A stretch of DNA of 64,000 nucleotides, from contig JAJYVF010000022.1 in NCBI GenBank assembly GCA_021792135.1, positions 31,214 to 95,213 of the forward strand, read 5' to 3'. The translations under genes and the position numbers were made by a program. The number at the start of each line of letters is the position of its first letter. Position 1 is the first letter of the stretch. The notes under the pieces are model-generated. The model made no database searches. It saw only the letters and a program-made list of their open reading frames with translations, and was not told the DNA's origin. Shown piece by piece: positions 30,081 to 39,505 of the stretch. Source of the stretch: Acidobacteriota bacterium (GTDB taxonomy: Bacteria; Acidobacteriota; Terriglobia; Terriglobales; Acidobacteriaceae).

Positions 30081-30998
30081 TTAAGCGCGGCGGTTCAGCA
30101 GCTCCAGCAGGCGATCGAACTCCTCCAGCCGGGCATATTCGATGATGACCCGGCCGCGGCCCTTCCTGTCCTCGACGCGGACCTTGAGCCCGAGGGCGCG
30201 CTGCAGCATGGTCTGGACCTCGCGTACATTCGGATCGACCATGTTCTCCTTTTCTTCGCCTCCAGCGGACTTCTTCCTCTCCGGATTCAGGAGACCCTGG
30301 ACGTACCCCTCGGCCTGCCGTACCGACATCGAGAGCGCGACCACTTTCTGCGCTGCCTTCAGGATCGTCTCCGGATTTTCAAGGGGAAGCAGCGCCTTCG
30401 CATGGCCGAACGTCAGTTCCCCATTCTCCACCTGAGCCTGCACGCCGCTGGGCAGCCGCAGCAGTCGCAGAAAATTCGAGACGGAAGCCCGGTCTTTCCC
30501 CGTGCGTTTCGCCATCTGCTCCTGGGTGAGCTGAAACTCCCGGCCCAGCCGCTCGAACGCGCGAGCCTGTTCCATCGGGTTCAGGTCGGTGCGCTGGAGA
30601 TTCTCGACGATGGTCATCTCCATCGCCTGCTCGTCAGAGACATGCCGGACGATGGCGGGGATCGTCTCCTTGCCGGCGCGCTGGGAAGCGAGCCAGCGGC
30701 GTTCCCCCGCAATCAGCTGGAAGCGGCCCGCAGGCAGGGGACGCACCACGATGGGCTGGACAACGCCGGTGGCGCTGATCGAGTCAGCCAGTTCGGAGAG
30801 CTGCGTCTCGTCAAAGTGCGTGCGGGTCTGATAGGGACTCCGCTCGATTTCCCCGACGGGAATTTCCCGCGGGTTGCCGGTCTCCGGGGTCTGCGGAGTC
30901 GCGGCCACAGGCTCGGCAACGGCCTGCACGCGCGGCAGCAGGGACTCGAGCCCTTTCCCCAGCGCCCTCCGTTTTGGTGCTTCCGTCACAGTGGCCAT
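30081..30998 (-). CDS. parB: Chromosome partitioning protein ParB
   Basis: CTP-dependent DNA clamp that loads at parS and spreads to form the partition complex. The 305-aa protein starts with the ParA-stimulating basic tail (RRALGKGLESLLPR), followed by box I (IPVGEIERSPYQTRTHFD), box II (RFQLIAGERRWLAS), the ENLQRTDLNPME segment and an HTH (LTQEQMAKRTGKDRASVSNFLRL, split by helices). The C-terminal dimer domain follows. It is downstream of parA on the same strand, with one perfect parS in the gap. Confidence 0.97.
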   Translation of the reverse strand: MATVTEAPKRRALGKGLESLLPRVQAVAEPVAATPQTPETGNPREIPVGEIERSPYQTRTHFDETQLSELADSISATGVVQPIVVRPLPAGRFQLIAGERRWLASQRAGKETIPAIVRHVSDEQAMEMTIVENLQRTDLNPMEQARAFERLGREFQLTQEQMAKRTGKDRASVSNFLRLLRLPSGVQAQVENGELTFGHAKALLPLENPETILKAAQKVVALSMSVRQAEGYVQGLLNPERKKSAGGEEKENMVDPNVREVQTMLQRALGLKVRVEDRKGRGRVIIEYARLEEFDRLLELLNRRA

Positions 30999-31093
30999 CT
31001 GTCACCCCACCTTCTGCATGCTGCCTGCTGGCTCCGAACGGGCGCCAGTCCCGTCTCCATCCAGTCTGCTGGTCCTGCGCTCAGGGGTTCGGT

Positions 31094-31109
31094 TGTTCCA
31101 CGTGGAACA
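31094..31109. other. parS site 1
   Basis: TGTTCCACGTGGAACA, an exact match to the chromosomal parS consensus TGTTNCACGTGNAACA; the dyad extends perfectly to 22 bp (31091-31112). Located between parA and parB. Confidence 0.95.
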
Positions 31110-31141
31110 ACCCGGCTGCCCGGAATGCGTGTCCCCGGAGA

Positions 31142-31990
31142 TTACCCGCCATACGGCCAGAACCGGACCTTCACTTCCGGCCGGCTCGCCGCGCTCTTCT
31201 TTCTCTCCTTGCTCTTTGGGCTTTCCACGCCATTGCGGGACAGGAGCTCCTCCGCAAGATCGCGGTAGCTCTCCGCGCCACGGGACCGCGGATCGTACAG
31301 GAGCACCGGCTTGCCATAACTGGGAGCCTCCGCCAGGCGAACGTTGCGGGGAATCGCAGTTTTGAGGAGCTTGTCCTTGAAATACTCGCGGAGATTCTCT
31401 GTGACCTGCTGGGCGAGATTGGTGCGGTCGTCGTACATGGTCAGCAGAACGCCTTCGATCTCCAGCCCCTTATTAAAGGAGCCCCGGACCCGCTCCAGGG
31501 TATGCACCAGCTCGCTGATGCCTTCGAGAGCGAAATATTCGGCCTGCATGGGAACCAGCAGCCGGTCGGCCGCGACCAGCGCGTTGAGCGTCAGCAGATC
31601 GAGCGCCGGCGGGCAATCGAGCACCACGTAGTCGTACTGCGCGCGAACCTTCTCCAGCGCATCCCGCAGCCGGTAAGCGCGCCGCTCCATCTGGATCAGC
31701 TCCACATTGGCGCCGCTCAGGTTCTTATTCGAGGGGACCAGCTGCAGCGTCTCAATCTCCGTCTTCAGCAGGACCTCGTCGATCGCTGCTTCCCCCATCA
31801 GCACTTCGTAGGTGGAGCGCCGCGTCTCGTCGCGGGCGATGCCGTACCCTCCGCTGGTGTTGGCCTGGGGGTCGCAGTCCACCAGCAGGACTTTGAGGCC
31901 GTCGAGGGCCAGAGCTGCCGAAAGGTTGATGGCGGTGGTTGTTTTCCCCACCCCGCCTTTCTGATTCACGACGGCGAGGACTTTGCCCAT
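31142..31990 (-). CDS. parA: Chromosome partitioning ATPase ParA (Soj)
   Basis: A 282-aa deviant Walker ATPase that drives origin segregation with ParB. Walker A' [15 protein letters not shown] lies at the N-terminus; Walker A' partner [11 protein letters not shown], Walker [14 protein letters not shown] and the C-terminal [26 protein letters not shown] are typical of Soj-type chromosomal ParA. The last 30 residues are basic and Lys/Ser-rich. It lies upstream of parB and downstream of rsmG on the same strand, as in many origin regions. Confidence 0.97.
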   Translation of the reverse strand: MGKVLAVVNQKGGVGKTTTAINLSAALALDGLKVLLVDCDPQANTSGGYGIARDETRRSTYEVLMGEAAIDEVLLKTEIETLQLVPSNKNLSGANVELIQMERRAYRLRDALEKVRAQYDYVVLDCPPALDLLTLNALVAADRLLVPMQAEYFALEGISELVHTLERVRGSFNKGLEIEGVLLTMYDDRTNLAQQVTENLREYFKDKLLKTAIPRNVRLAEAPSYGKPVLLYDPRSRGAESYRDLAEELLSRNGVESPKSKERKKSAASRPEVKVRFWPYGG

Positions 31991-32187
31991 GACCTCCTCA
32001 GCCTATCGGGAGAGAGGCTGGACCGCAACGCAGAAGGGCTGTGCAGAACCGGGACGCATCTGTGGAAGCCGGTCGGGGGTGACCTCAGTAACCGAGTTTA
32101 ACTCGTGACGATGGAAGCGGATACGGCGGGGTGGTAATCGCCGCGGGAATGCCTGTTACGGAAGAGGGTACGTGGAAAACCGGCCCA

Positions 32188-32203
32188 TGTTCCACGTGGA
32201 ACA
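32188..32203. other. parS site 2
   Basis: TGTTCCACGTGGAACA, identical core to the first site, with matching flanks making an 18-bp palindrome (32187-32204). It lies in the parA/rsmG gap, next to the rsmG stop. The two parS sites are 1.1 kb apart and bracket parA. Confidence 0.95.
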
Positions 32204-32209
32204 TCCGCG

Positions 32210-32821
32210 CTAGACTCTGGTACCGGTCCGGAGAATCTGCTGCGCAGAATCGGGGATGGGCAGTGTGGTGTCCCAGCGAATGCCCTCGAGCGCATCGAGT
32301 CCGGCTTCGGCTCGGCGCGTCGCGAGAACGCCGAGCCAGCCTCCGGGGAGCAGCCGGGTGACTGCGATCCGGCAGGCGTCGGCCATCCTGTCAACGGCCC
32401 GCAGGGTCACCGCATCGAAGACGCGCAGCGGAGGCATTGCTTCCACCCGGTGAGCCCAGACCTCCGCCTGCAAACCCAGCGTCCGCACCGTTTCCCGCAG
32501 GAACGCCACCTTCTTTCCCTGCGATTCGGCTAGGGTCACGGCGATCTCCGGTCTGCAAAGGGCAATCGGAATACCGGGAAAGCCCGCCCCGGAGCCGAAA
32601 TCCAGGAGCGTGCTGACATTTTCGGGAATTTGCCGAGCGGCGAACAGAGATTCGGCAAAGTGCCGCCGGACGATGTCTCCGGGCTTGCGCACCGCAGTGA
32701 GATTCGTCCGCGCATTCCACTTCATCAGCAGCCCGAGATAGGCTTGAAAGCGCTCCGCTGTCTCCCGATTCAGACCGAGTTGAGCCTCCAGACCCGCTGC
32801 CCGAGCGCTCTCTTCGGTCAA
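32210..32821 (-). CDS. rsmG: 16S rRNA (guanine527-N7)-methyltransferase
   Basis: Methylates G527 of 16S rRNA. About 203 aa with the SAM motif STLLDFGSGAGFPGIPIALC, preceded by the family pattern WNARTNLTAVR and HFAESLF. TTG start chosen: it overlaps the stop of the upstream amidotransferase gene and gives the usual length; the frame continues upstream but inside that gene. Position before parA-parB is the classical origin-proximal order, but mnmG and mnmE, which often precede it, are not here. Confidence 0.92.
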   Translation of the reverse strand: MTEESARAAGLEAQLGLNRETAERFQAYLGLLMKWNARTNLTAVRKPGDIVRRHFAESLFAARQIPENVSTLLDFGSGAGFPGIPIALCRPEIAVTLAESQGKKVAFLRETVRTLGLQAEVWAHRVEAMPPLRVFDAVTLRAVDRMADACRIAVTRLLPGGWLGVLATRRAEAGLDALEGIRWDTTLPIPDSAQQILRTGTRV

Positions 32822-33564
32822 TCGGCTACCGACTCCCGGATCATGCGCGGCTCCCAGACCGAGGCGGCGTCGACAAAGGCCTGGAAGAGGCACTGGGCGG
32901 CCTTGCTTTCCTCGAGCACGCGCTCGGGATGCCACTGCACACCCACCAGGAAATGATCGCCGTGACCCTCGGCGGATTCGATGACGCTGTCTTCCGGGGA
33001 CCAGGCAGCGCGCACCAGCCCGTCACCCAGAATGGCAACGGCCTGATGATGGCTGCTGTTGACGGCGAATGTCGGCCTGGACCCCAGCCCCAAAATCCGC
33101 CGCAGCCGGGATTTCGGGGCGACCTCGACCAGGTGAGCCTCCACCACCGAGCGTCCGGCCCGATGGTTCACCGACGTCGCGAGGTGCTGGATGAGGGTCC
33201 CGCCACGCCAGACGTTCAGCGACTGAAAGCCGTAGCAGATGCCCAGCAGCGGCTTCGAGAGATTCGAAGCGTCCTGCAGCAGCAGCTCATCCACGGCCTC
33301 TCGCGCCGCATCCGGGGGGGCACACTCGGGGATGGCTTCCTCGCCATATTTCTGCGGGTTGAGGTCCGCCGGGCTGCCGGGCAGCAGTACAGCCTCGCAG
33401 GAGGCTGCCAGGCGCGCCACTTCGGCGGGCGAAGCCATCAGGGGTACCCGGACGGGCACTCCGCCAGCCCATTCGATCGCCCGGGAATACTGGAGCCAGG
33501 AGCGCCCGCTGTACTCAGCATCCGCCGCGCTCGGCTCAGGAATTGCTATCCGTGCTGCTTTCAT
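32818..33564 (-). CDS. Class I glutamine amidotransferase-like (peptidase C26) protein
   Basis: A 248-aa hydrolase of the gamma-glutamyl-GABA hydrolase type. Nucleophile Cys is in PLLGICYGFQSLNVWRGG and the catalytic His in VGVQWHPERV. The family acts on gamma-glutamyl compounds; the substrate here is unknown. It overlaps plsC upstream by 4 bases (ATGA) and rsmG downstream, forming part of a tightly coupled folC-plsC-C26-rsmG run. Confidence 0.85.
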   Translation of the reverse strand: MKAARIAIPEPSAADAEYSGRSWLQYSRAIEWAGGVPVRVPLMASPAEVARLAASCEAVLLPGSPADLNPQKYGEEAIPECAPPDAAREAVDELLLQDASNLSKPLLGICYGFQSLNVWRGGTLIQHLATSVNHRAGRSVVEAHLVEVAPKSRLRRILGLGSRPTFAVNSSHHQAVAILGDGLVRAAWSPEDSVIESAEGHGDHFLVGVQWHPERVLEESKAAQCLFQAFVDAASVWEPRMIRESVAD

Positions 33565-34379
33565 CGTCTCTCCACACCCGAAAGATCCGCTTCCAGCTCG
33601 GCTCCGGCTTCCGGTTTTTTCCGCCAGGAGTGCTCATAATATAGCGCCGAGATCCGTTTCTGGAGTTTCGCCGTGACGTCATCCACATCTTTCATCGTTA
33701 ACCCCTTGGTGTCGATGGCCGCATCGACGGCCAGCGTCACGGGAACCGGATGAAGCGCCTTCGAACGGATCGGCAGCAGCTCGTAGGTTCCGATCAGGGC
33801 CATCGGCACGAGGGGCAGCTGCGCCCGGATGGCCATGAAGGCTGGTCCATTCATGAATGGGGAGGGATCGCCCGTCAGCGTCCGGCCGCCTTCCGGAAAG
33901 ATGAACAGCGGCATACCGGTCCTGAGTGTGCGAACCGCGCTCAGCAGGCTGGCAATGGAAGCGCGCGGATTCTCGACATTCACCGGTACCTGTCCGGATC
34001 TTTCCAGATGCCAGCCGATGAAGGGCAGCTTCCAGAGATCGTGGCGGGCCACGATGCGGAACTGGAATGGCAGTGAACCGAAGATCACCGGCGTATCCAT
34101 ATAGGAAAGGTGGTTACAGACATAGACTGCCGGCGTGCCATTCAGGTGATGACCGTTCAGGACGGTTACCCTGGCGCCGCTGGCAGCGACGCAGGTGCGG
34201 GCCCACGCCTGGGCGATTTTGTGCTGCCGGCGTCCGTCTTTTTCGAAGAGCGAAGCCGCCAGAGAAAGACTGCCGAAAAAGCCCGTGGCCAGAAGGATCA
34301 GCGGAGCCCGGAGGCCGTAGCTGATTGCGCGCTCTCCGGGGGGGAGCGTCTCCGGCCGGGGACCGAGGGTCCGGGTCAT
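33561..34379 (-). CDS. 1-acyl-glycerol-3-phosphate acyltransferase family
   Basis: Phospholipid synthesis acyltransferase, 272 aa. HX4D motif NHLSYMD, RHDLWKLPFIGWHLERSG and FPEGGRTLTGD are the PlsC motifs. A hydrophobic N-terminal segment (APLILLATGFFGSLSLAASL) should anchor it to the inner membrane. Overlaps folC by 4 bases at its start and the C26 gene at its end, so probably translated from the folC transcript. Exact acyl acceptor not proven. Confidence 0.88.
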   Translation of the reverse strand: MTRTLGPRPETLPPGERAISYGLRAPLILLATGFFGSLSLAASLFEKDGRRQHKIAQAWARTCVAASGARVTVLNGHHLNGTPAVYVCNHLSYMDTPVIFGSLPFQFRIVARHDLWKLPFIGWHLERSGQVPVNVENPRASIASLLSAVRTLRTGMPLFIFPEGGRTLTGDPSPFMNGPAFMAIRAQLPLVPMALIGTYELLPIRSKALHPVPVTLAVDAAIDTKGLTMKDVDDVTAKLQKRISALYYEHSWRKKPEAGAELEADLSGVERR

Positions 34380-35746
34380 AGCGTGCGATCCCTGGAGCCG
34401 CCGTCGGACACGGCAAGCAGGGGTCGGATCTCTCCCACCAGGCAGACCGATCCGGCAACGACGATCAGCCCATCCGGCGGCACCTGGGCCCAGGCCTGCC
34501 GCAGGGCCTGGGCGCCGTCAGCGGCAGCGCTGGCCGGCACGCCTGTGCCTGCCGCGGCGTCCAGCAAAACCTGCGGTGCGGCTGAGCGTGGAGAGAGCAC
34601 CGGCACGGCGATGACGCGATCAAAGAGCGGAAAGAGGATCTGCGCCATCTCTCCGATGGCCTTGTCTTTCATGCAGCCGAAGATCAGCAGCCGCTGCGCC
34701 GGCCGGCCCGACTCTTCTTCCAGCGCGGAGAGCGCCGAGCGCAGTGCCCAGGCCCCGGCCGGGTTATGCGCCACATCGAGCAGGAGACCGGCCCTGTCCG
34801 GCATCGGGACCTGCTCCAGCCGCCCCGGCCACTTCGTCTGCCGGATTCCTTTCGCAATCTGCGCCGGCGTAATTCTGTAACCGTGATGGTTACTTAATTC
34901 GGCAGCCGCGGCGACCGCCAGCGCGATATTGCGCCGCTGATGCGCGCCCGCCAGCGGCGAGTCGACCTCAATGCTCTCGCCCAGGACGGTCACGGAATAG
35001 CGGTTGCGCAGTCCCGATCGCGGGACCGCGCCGGGAGCGGGAACGTACTCGGCCGCATTGACGCCGCGCACATCGAGCGCCACGGCCGCTTCCCCGATCG
35101 CCTGGTTGGCCTCGGGATGCTGCGGCAGCGTGATCAATACGCCATTCTCTCGCAGGATGCCGGCCTTTTCGCGGGCGATCTCGGGGATGGTTTCCCCCAG
35201 CCATTCGGTGTGATCGAGGGAGATATCGGTGATGACGGAAATCATCGGCTCGACGACATTGGTTGCGTCGAGGCGGCCGCCCATGCCGACTTCCAGGACC
35301 GCCACGTCCACGCGGGCGGCGGCAAAGGCCGCGAAGGCCAGGGCGGTGAGCGTCTCGAAAAAGCTGGGGTGCCCCGGCAGTCTGCCCTGCTTCACCAGCT
35401 CCTGCGCGCAATCGTCGACGCGAAAATAAAGGCGGGCAAACTCCTCATCGCCGATGGGCTCGCCGTTAATCCGCACCCGCTCATTCACCCGCACCAGGTG
35501 GGGCGAGGTGTAGAGACCGCAGCGGTAACCGGCGGCCTGCAGGATCGCGGCCAGGGTGGCTGCGGTCGAGCCCTTGCCGTTGGTTCCGGCGATCAGGACC
35601 GAGGGAAAGCACCGCTCCGGGTTGCCCAGAGCTGCGACCAGCGTCCACATCTCCTCGATGCGGAACTTGCGCCGCGGCTGTCCCGGCCCGGCGTGCAACT
35701 CGCCCGCGCGCGCGTGCAGACTGTCGACCGCGGCCGAATAGGACAT
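34376..35746 (-). CDS. folC: Folylpolyglutamate / dihydrofolate synthase
   Basis: Mur-ligase-family enzyme adding glutamate to folates. The 456-aa protein shows the P-loop LIAGTNGKGSTAATL, TSPHLVRVNERVRINGE, DVAVLEVGMGGRLDATNVV, TDISLDHTEWLG and LLLDVAHNPAGAWAL. ATG at 35746 fits the family start (MSYSAAVDSLHARAG). It diverges from mfd across about 145 bp and leads the operon folC-plsC-C26-rsmG, probably reading on towards parA. Confidence 0.93.
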   Translation of the reverse strand: MSYSAAVDSLHARAGELHAGPGQPRRKFRIEEMWTLVAALGNPERCFPSVLIAGTNGKGSTAATLAAILQAAGYRCGLYTSPHLVRVNERVRINGEPIGDEEFARLYFRVDDCAQELVKQGRLPGHPSFFETLTALAFAAFAAARVDVAVLEVGMGGRLDATNVVEPMISVITDISLDHTEWLGETIPEIAREKAGILRENGVLITLPQHPEANQAIGEAAVALDVRGVNAAEYVPAPGAVPRSGLRNRYSVTVLGESIEVDSPLAGAHQRRNIALAVAAAAELSNHHGYRITPAQIAKGIRQTKWPGRLEQVPMPDRAGLLLDVAHNPAGAWALRSALSALEEESGRPAQRLLIFGCMKDKAIGEMAQILFPLFDRVIAVPVLSPRSAAPQVLLDAAAGTGVPASAAADGAQALRQAWAQVPPDGLIVVAGSVCLVGEIRPLLAVSDGGSRDRTL

Positions 35747-35892
35747 GGATTCGATTTTAGTGGAATTCAGAGAGGCGGACGCGGACAAGCTCCGGCTTCC
35801 GGACCCGCCGCGGGCCGCCGCTGGCAGGCATGGCGGGCCAGAGCAGGCTGGGGTGCAGGCGCCTGGCGAAGCGCTGATAAACTGAAGGGAGC

Positions 35893-38800
35893 ATGATCCT
35901 TCCCTTCGTCCGCGAGCTTCTGGCGGACCTGGAGCACTCCCCTTCTTTTGAACAGGCAAGAAGGCACCTGGTGCTTGCCCGTGGGCGTCGTCGTGTATCC
36001 GGGCTGACCAGTACGGCTCGTGCGCTGTATCTCCCTCTCTTTGCGCGGGCGGCGGGCGTTCCCTCGCTGGTGATCGTGGCCGATAACAAAGCGGCCGACG
36101 CCGTGCATCTGGCGTTGCAGGCGGGGTGCGAGCTGACCGGAGCCGTTCCCGCCGACCGCGTTCTCCGTCTGCCCGCGCACGATGTGCTGCCCTTCGAGAA
36201 TCTCTCGCCGCACCCCGATATTCAGGAGCAGCGTGCCAAGACTCTCTGGAAGATTGCCACGGGGGAAGCCTCGATTGTGGTGGCGCCGGTGGAAGCCGCG
36301 GCCATGAAGCTCTTCCCGGCGCCGTTCTATGCGGGGCTGGCGCAGATTCTGCGGCGCGGCGAAGAGGTCGATGTGGAAACGCTGCTGGCCCACCTGACCA
36401 GCATTGGCTACACGCGCATGGACATCGTCGAGATGCCCGGTCAGTTCACCCGGCGCGGCGGCATTCTCGACGTCTACTCGCCGGAGGCCGACCGTCCGGT
36501 GCGTTTCGAGTTCTTTGGGGACGAGATTGAGTCGATCCGCAAATTCGATCCGGAAACCCAGCGCTCCGCCGCACCGCTGGACGAAGCCCGCCTCCTGCCG
36601 CTGACCGAAACCCCGGTGACGGAGCGGCTGCTGGCGGCGGTGCATGCCCGGCTCAGCGGAGAACGCATCGAGTCCGAGGACCGCGAGCTGGTGGAAGAGG
36701 CGATTGCTGCCGGAGGGGTAAGCGTCTTTCCGGGATGGGAGTTCTTTGCCGGCGTCGGGGTTCCCGGCGAGCGCGCTCGCCGGGGTGAGGGCGACAGCGA
36801 CGCCAGTGGCACGCTGCTCGATCTCTTTCCGCGCTGCGCTTTGTTTGTGGAAGAGCCAGCGATGATCCGGAACCAGATCGACCGCTGGTGGAACAAGGTC
36901 GAGCAGCGCCACGACCGTTCGAGCATCGGCTCCCTGATTACACCCGAGGACCTTTACGTCCGTCCCGAGCTGCTGCAGGCGCGGCTGGCCTCGCAGCCGG
37001 GACTCGACATCGATCAGCTGGGCGCGGTCGATGTTCTCGAAGAAGACGAGACGCTGGGCGAGATTGAATTCAGCTCACGGCCCACGTTGCGCTTCCACGG
37101 CTCCATCCCCGCGCTGGTCGAGCAGATTCGCAGCCTCATGAACCAGCAGGTCCGTACGCTGCTCGCTGCTCCGAACCAGGGTGAGATGGAGCGGCTGGCC
37201 AATCTGCTGCGCGAGTACGAAGTTCCCTACCGGCTGGGCAGCCGTATCCAGCACACCGGGAGCGAGAACATCTACGACGAGTCGAGCTACCTGGCGGGCG
37301 ACATGCGCACGCCGGTAATTCTGCGCACGGCGCTGGCCACAGGCGTCAGCCTGCCCGACGCGCGCCTGGTTCTCTTCGGCGCGCAGGACTTCTTCGATGA
37401 GGCGGACATCACGGCCCGCCCGGTAGCGAAGAAGTCGAAGACGGCCGCATTTGTTTCGGACTTCCGGGATCTGGCAGTCGGCGACTACGTGGTTCACGTG
37501 GAACACGGGATTGCGCGCTACCAGGGCCTGAAGGAGATCGAGCAGGACGGCGTCTCGCTCGAGTTCATGATTCTGGAGTTTGCCGAGGGCGCGCGCCTCT
37601 ACGTCCCGCTCACGCGCCTGGATCTGATCCAGAAATACCGCTCCACGGAATCCGGACCTGCACCGCTGCTGAACCGGCTTGGCTCGCAGCAGTGGGCGAA
37701 GACCAAGGCGCGGGTGCGCAAGGCCATGGAGGACATGGCCGACGAGCTGCTGAAACTGTATGCGCAGCGCAAGGCTGCGGCGGGTCACGCGTTTCCGGCG
37801 GACAACGAGTTCCAGCGCGAGTTCGAGGACGCCTTCGATTACAACGAAACCGACGATCAGATCTCCGCGATCAGCGACATCAAGCGCGACATGGAATCGC
37901 CGCTGCCGATGGATCGGCTGCTCTGCGGCGATGTGGGCTATGGCAAGACGGAAGTCGCCATGCGCGCGGCCTTCAAAGCTGTGCAGGACGGCAAGCAGGT
38001 CGCGGTGCTCACGCCGACCACGGTGCTCAGCTTCCAGCACTTCGAGACCTTCCGGAACCGCTTCCGCCAGTTCCCCATCAAGATCGAGATGATCTCGCGC
38101 TTTCGCACTCCGCGGGAGCAGAAGCTGATCCTGGAACAGGTGGAGACCGGCAAAGTCGATATCCTGATCGGCACGCACCGGCTGCTCTCGAAGGACATTA
38201 AGTTTCACGACCTCGGGCTGCTGATCGTCGACGAGGAGCAGCGCTTTGGCGTGCGCCACAAGGAGCGCCTGAAGCAGATGCGGCGCGAGATTGACGTGCT
38301 GGCGATGTCGGCGACGCCGATCCCGCGGACGCTGCACATGTCGCTGGTGGGATTGCGCGACATGAGCGTGATTGAAACGCCGCCGCGCGACCGCATGGCC
38401 ATTCAGACGGTGGTTGCCAAGTTCGACGAGAAGCTGATCCGATCCGCGATCGAGGTGGAGCTGGAACGGGGCGGACAGGTCTACTTCGTCCACAACCGCG
38501 TGGAGACGATTTACGAAATCGCCGCGAAGATTCAGGAGCTGGTGCCTGGGGCCCGCGTCGTCGTGGGTCACGGGCAGATGGGTGAGAGCGATCTGGAGAA
38601 GGTCATGCTCTCGTTTATGCACCACGAGCACGACGTGCTGGTGGCGACGACCATTATCGAGAACGGCCTCGACATTCCTCTGGCCAATACCATGATCGTG
38701 AACCGGGCAGACCGGCACGGATTGTCGGAGCTGTATCAGCTGCGCGGGCGTGTGGGGCGATCGAATCGGCGCGCCTATGCCTATTTATTGATTCCGCCGG

Positions 38801-39483
38801 AGCAGGAGCTGACCGAAGTGGCGCGGCGGCGGCTGGCCGCTCTGAAGGAATTCTCCGATCTCGGCGCGGGCTTCAAGATCGCCGCACTCGACCTGGAACT
38901 GCGCGGCGCCGGCAATCTGCTCGGTGGGGAGCAGAGCGGCCACATCGAAGCGGTCGGCTTCGAGATGTACACGTCGATGCTGGAGGAAGCGGTCGGCCGC
39001 CTCAAGGGCGAGGAGCGCGTGGAACGCCCGCCGGTGCAGATGAGCCTCGGCATCGCGCTGCGCATCGACGAGACTTATATTCCCGAGGAAAACCAGCGGC
39101 TGCGCATGTACAAGCGCATCGCCGGTGTCGAAAGCGACCGCGCCCTGGACGACGTGCGCGCGGAGCTGGAAGACCGCTATGGTCCGCCGCCGGCCAGCGT
39201 CGTGCATCTGCTGGAAGCGGCGCGCCTGCGCATCGAATGCGAGAGGATCGGCGTCTCCCAGGTGGATCGTAAACGCGACCAGTTGCACATTCGCTTCACC
39301 GAGAGCGCAGCCGTCGATCCCGGCCGCCTGATGAAGCTGGTAGCGAAGAACGCCAAACGGGGCGCGCAGTTCACGCCGCAGGGCGTGCTGAAATTCCCGC
39401 TCACTGCCAGCAAGCCCGAGGAGGTGCTCCTCGATGTGCGGGTGCTGCTCGAGGAGCTGGCAGTGCAGCCTGCTCCGGTGTAA
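35893..39483 (+). CDS. mfd: Transcription-repair coupling factor
   Basis: Removes RNA polymerase stalled at lesions and recruits UvrA. The 1196-aa protein has the UvrB-like N-terminal modules (LPAHDVLPFENLSPHPD, GQFTRRGGILDVYSPEADRP), the RNA polymerase-interacting CarD-like domain (DYVVHVEHGIARYQGL), RecG-like helicase motifs (LCGDVGYGKTEVAMRAAF, TPTTVLSFQHF, LLIVDEEQRFGV, MSATPIPRTLHMS, QLRGRVGRSNRRAYAY) and the C-terminal TRCF domain. Normal length. AGGGAG precedes the ATG. Confidence 0.97.
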   Translation: MILPFVRELLADLEHSPSFEQARRHLVLARGRRRVSGLTSTARALYLPLFARAAGVPSLVIVADNKAADAVHLALQAGCELTGAVPADRVLRLPAHDVLPFENLSPHPDIQEQRAKTLWKIATGEASIVVAPVEAAAMKLFPAPFYAGLAQILRRGEEVDVETLLAHLTSIGYTRMDIVEMPGQFTRRGGILDVYSPEADRPVRFEFFGDEIESIRKFDPETQRSAAPLDEARLLPLTETPVTERLLAAVHARLSGERIESEDRELVEEAIAAGGVSVFPGWEFFAGVGVPGERARRGEGDSDASGTLLDLFPRCALFVEEPAMIRNQIDRWWNKVEQRHDRSSIGSLITPEDLYVRPELLQARLASQPGLDIDQLGAVDVLEEDETLGEIEFSSRPTLRFHGSIPALVEQIRSLMNQQVRTLLAAPNQGEMERLANLLREYEVPYRLGSRIQHTGSENIYDESSYLAGDMRTPVILRTALATGVSLPDARLVLFGAQDFFDEADITARPVAKKSKTAAFVSDFRDLAVGDYVVHVEHGIARYQGLKEIEQDGVSLEFMILEFAEGARLYVPLTRLDLIQKYRSTESGPAPLLNRLGSQQWAKTKARVRKAMEDMADELLKLYAQRKAAAGHAFPADNEFQREFEDAFDYNETDDQISAISDIKRDMESPLPMDRLLCGDVGYGKTEVAMRAAFKAVQDGKQVAVLTPTTVLSFQHFETFRNRFRQFPIKIEMISRFRTPREQKLILEQVETGKVDILIGTHRLLSKDIKFHDLGLLIVDEEQRFGVRHKERLKQMRREIDVLAMSATPIPRTLHMSLVGLRDMSVIETPPRDRMAIQTVVAKFDEKLIRSAIEVELERGGQVYFVHNRVETIYEIAAKIQELVPGARVVVGHGQMGESDLEKVMLSFMHHEHDVLVATTIIENGLDIPLANTMIVNRADRHGLSELYQLRGRVGRSNRRAYAYLLIPPEQELTEVARRRLAALKEFSDLGAGFKIAALDLELRGAGNLLGGEQSGHIEAVGFEMYTSMLEEAVGRLKGEERVERPPVQMSLGIALRIDETYIPEENQRLRMYKRIAGVESDRALDDVRAELEDRYGPPPASVVHLLEAARLRIECERIGVSQVDRKRDQLHIRFTESAAVDPGRLMKLVAKNAKRGAQFTPQGVLKFPLTASKPEEVLLDVRVLLEELAVQPAPV

Positions 39484-39505
39484 GAGGGCTGCGCCGAACC
39501 TCCGC

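Noticed and set aside
37490..37505. parS-like sequence TGGTTCACGTGGAACA inside mfd
   Set aside because: It differs from the consensus and encodes the conserved VVHVEHG segment of Mfd, so coding constraint explains it.
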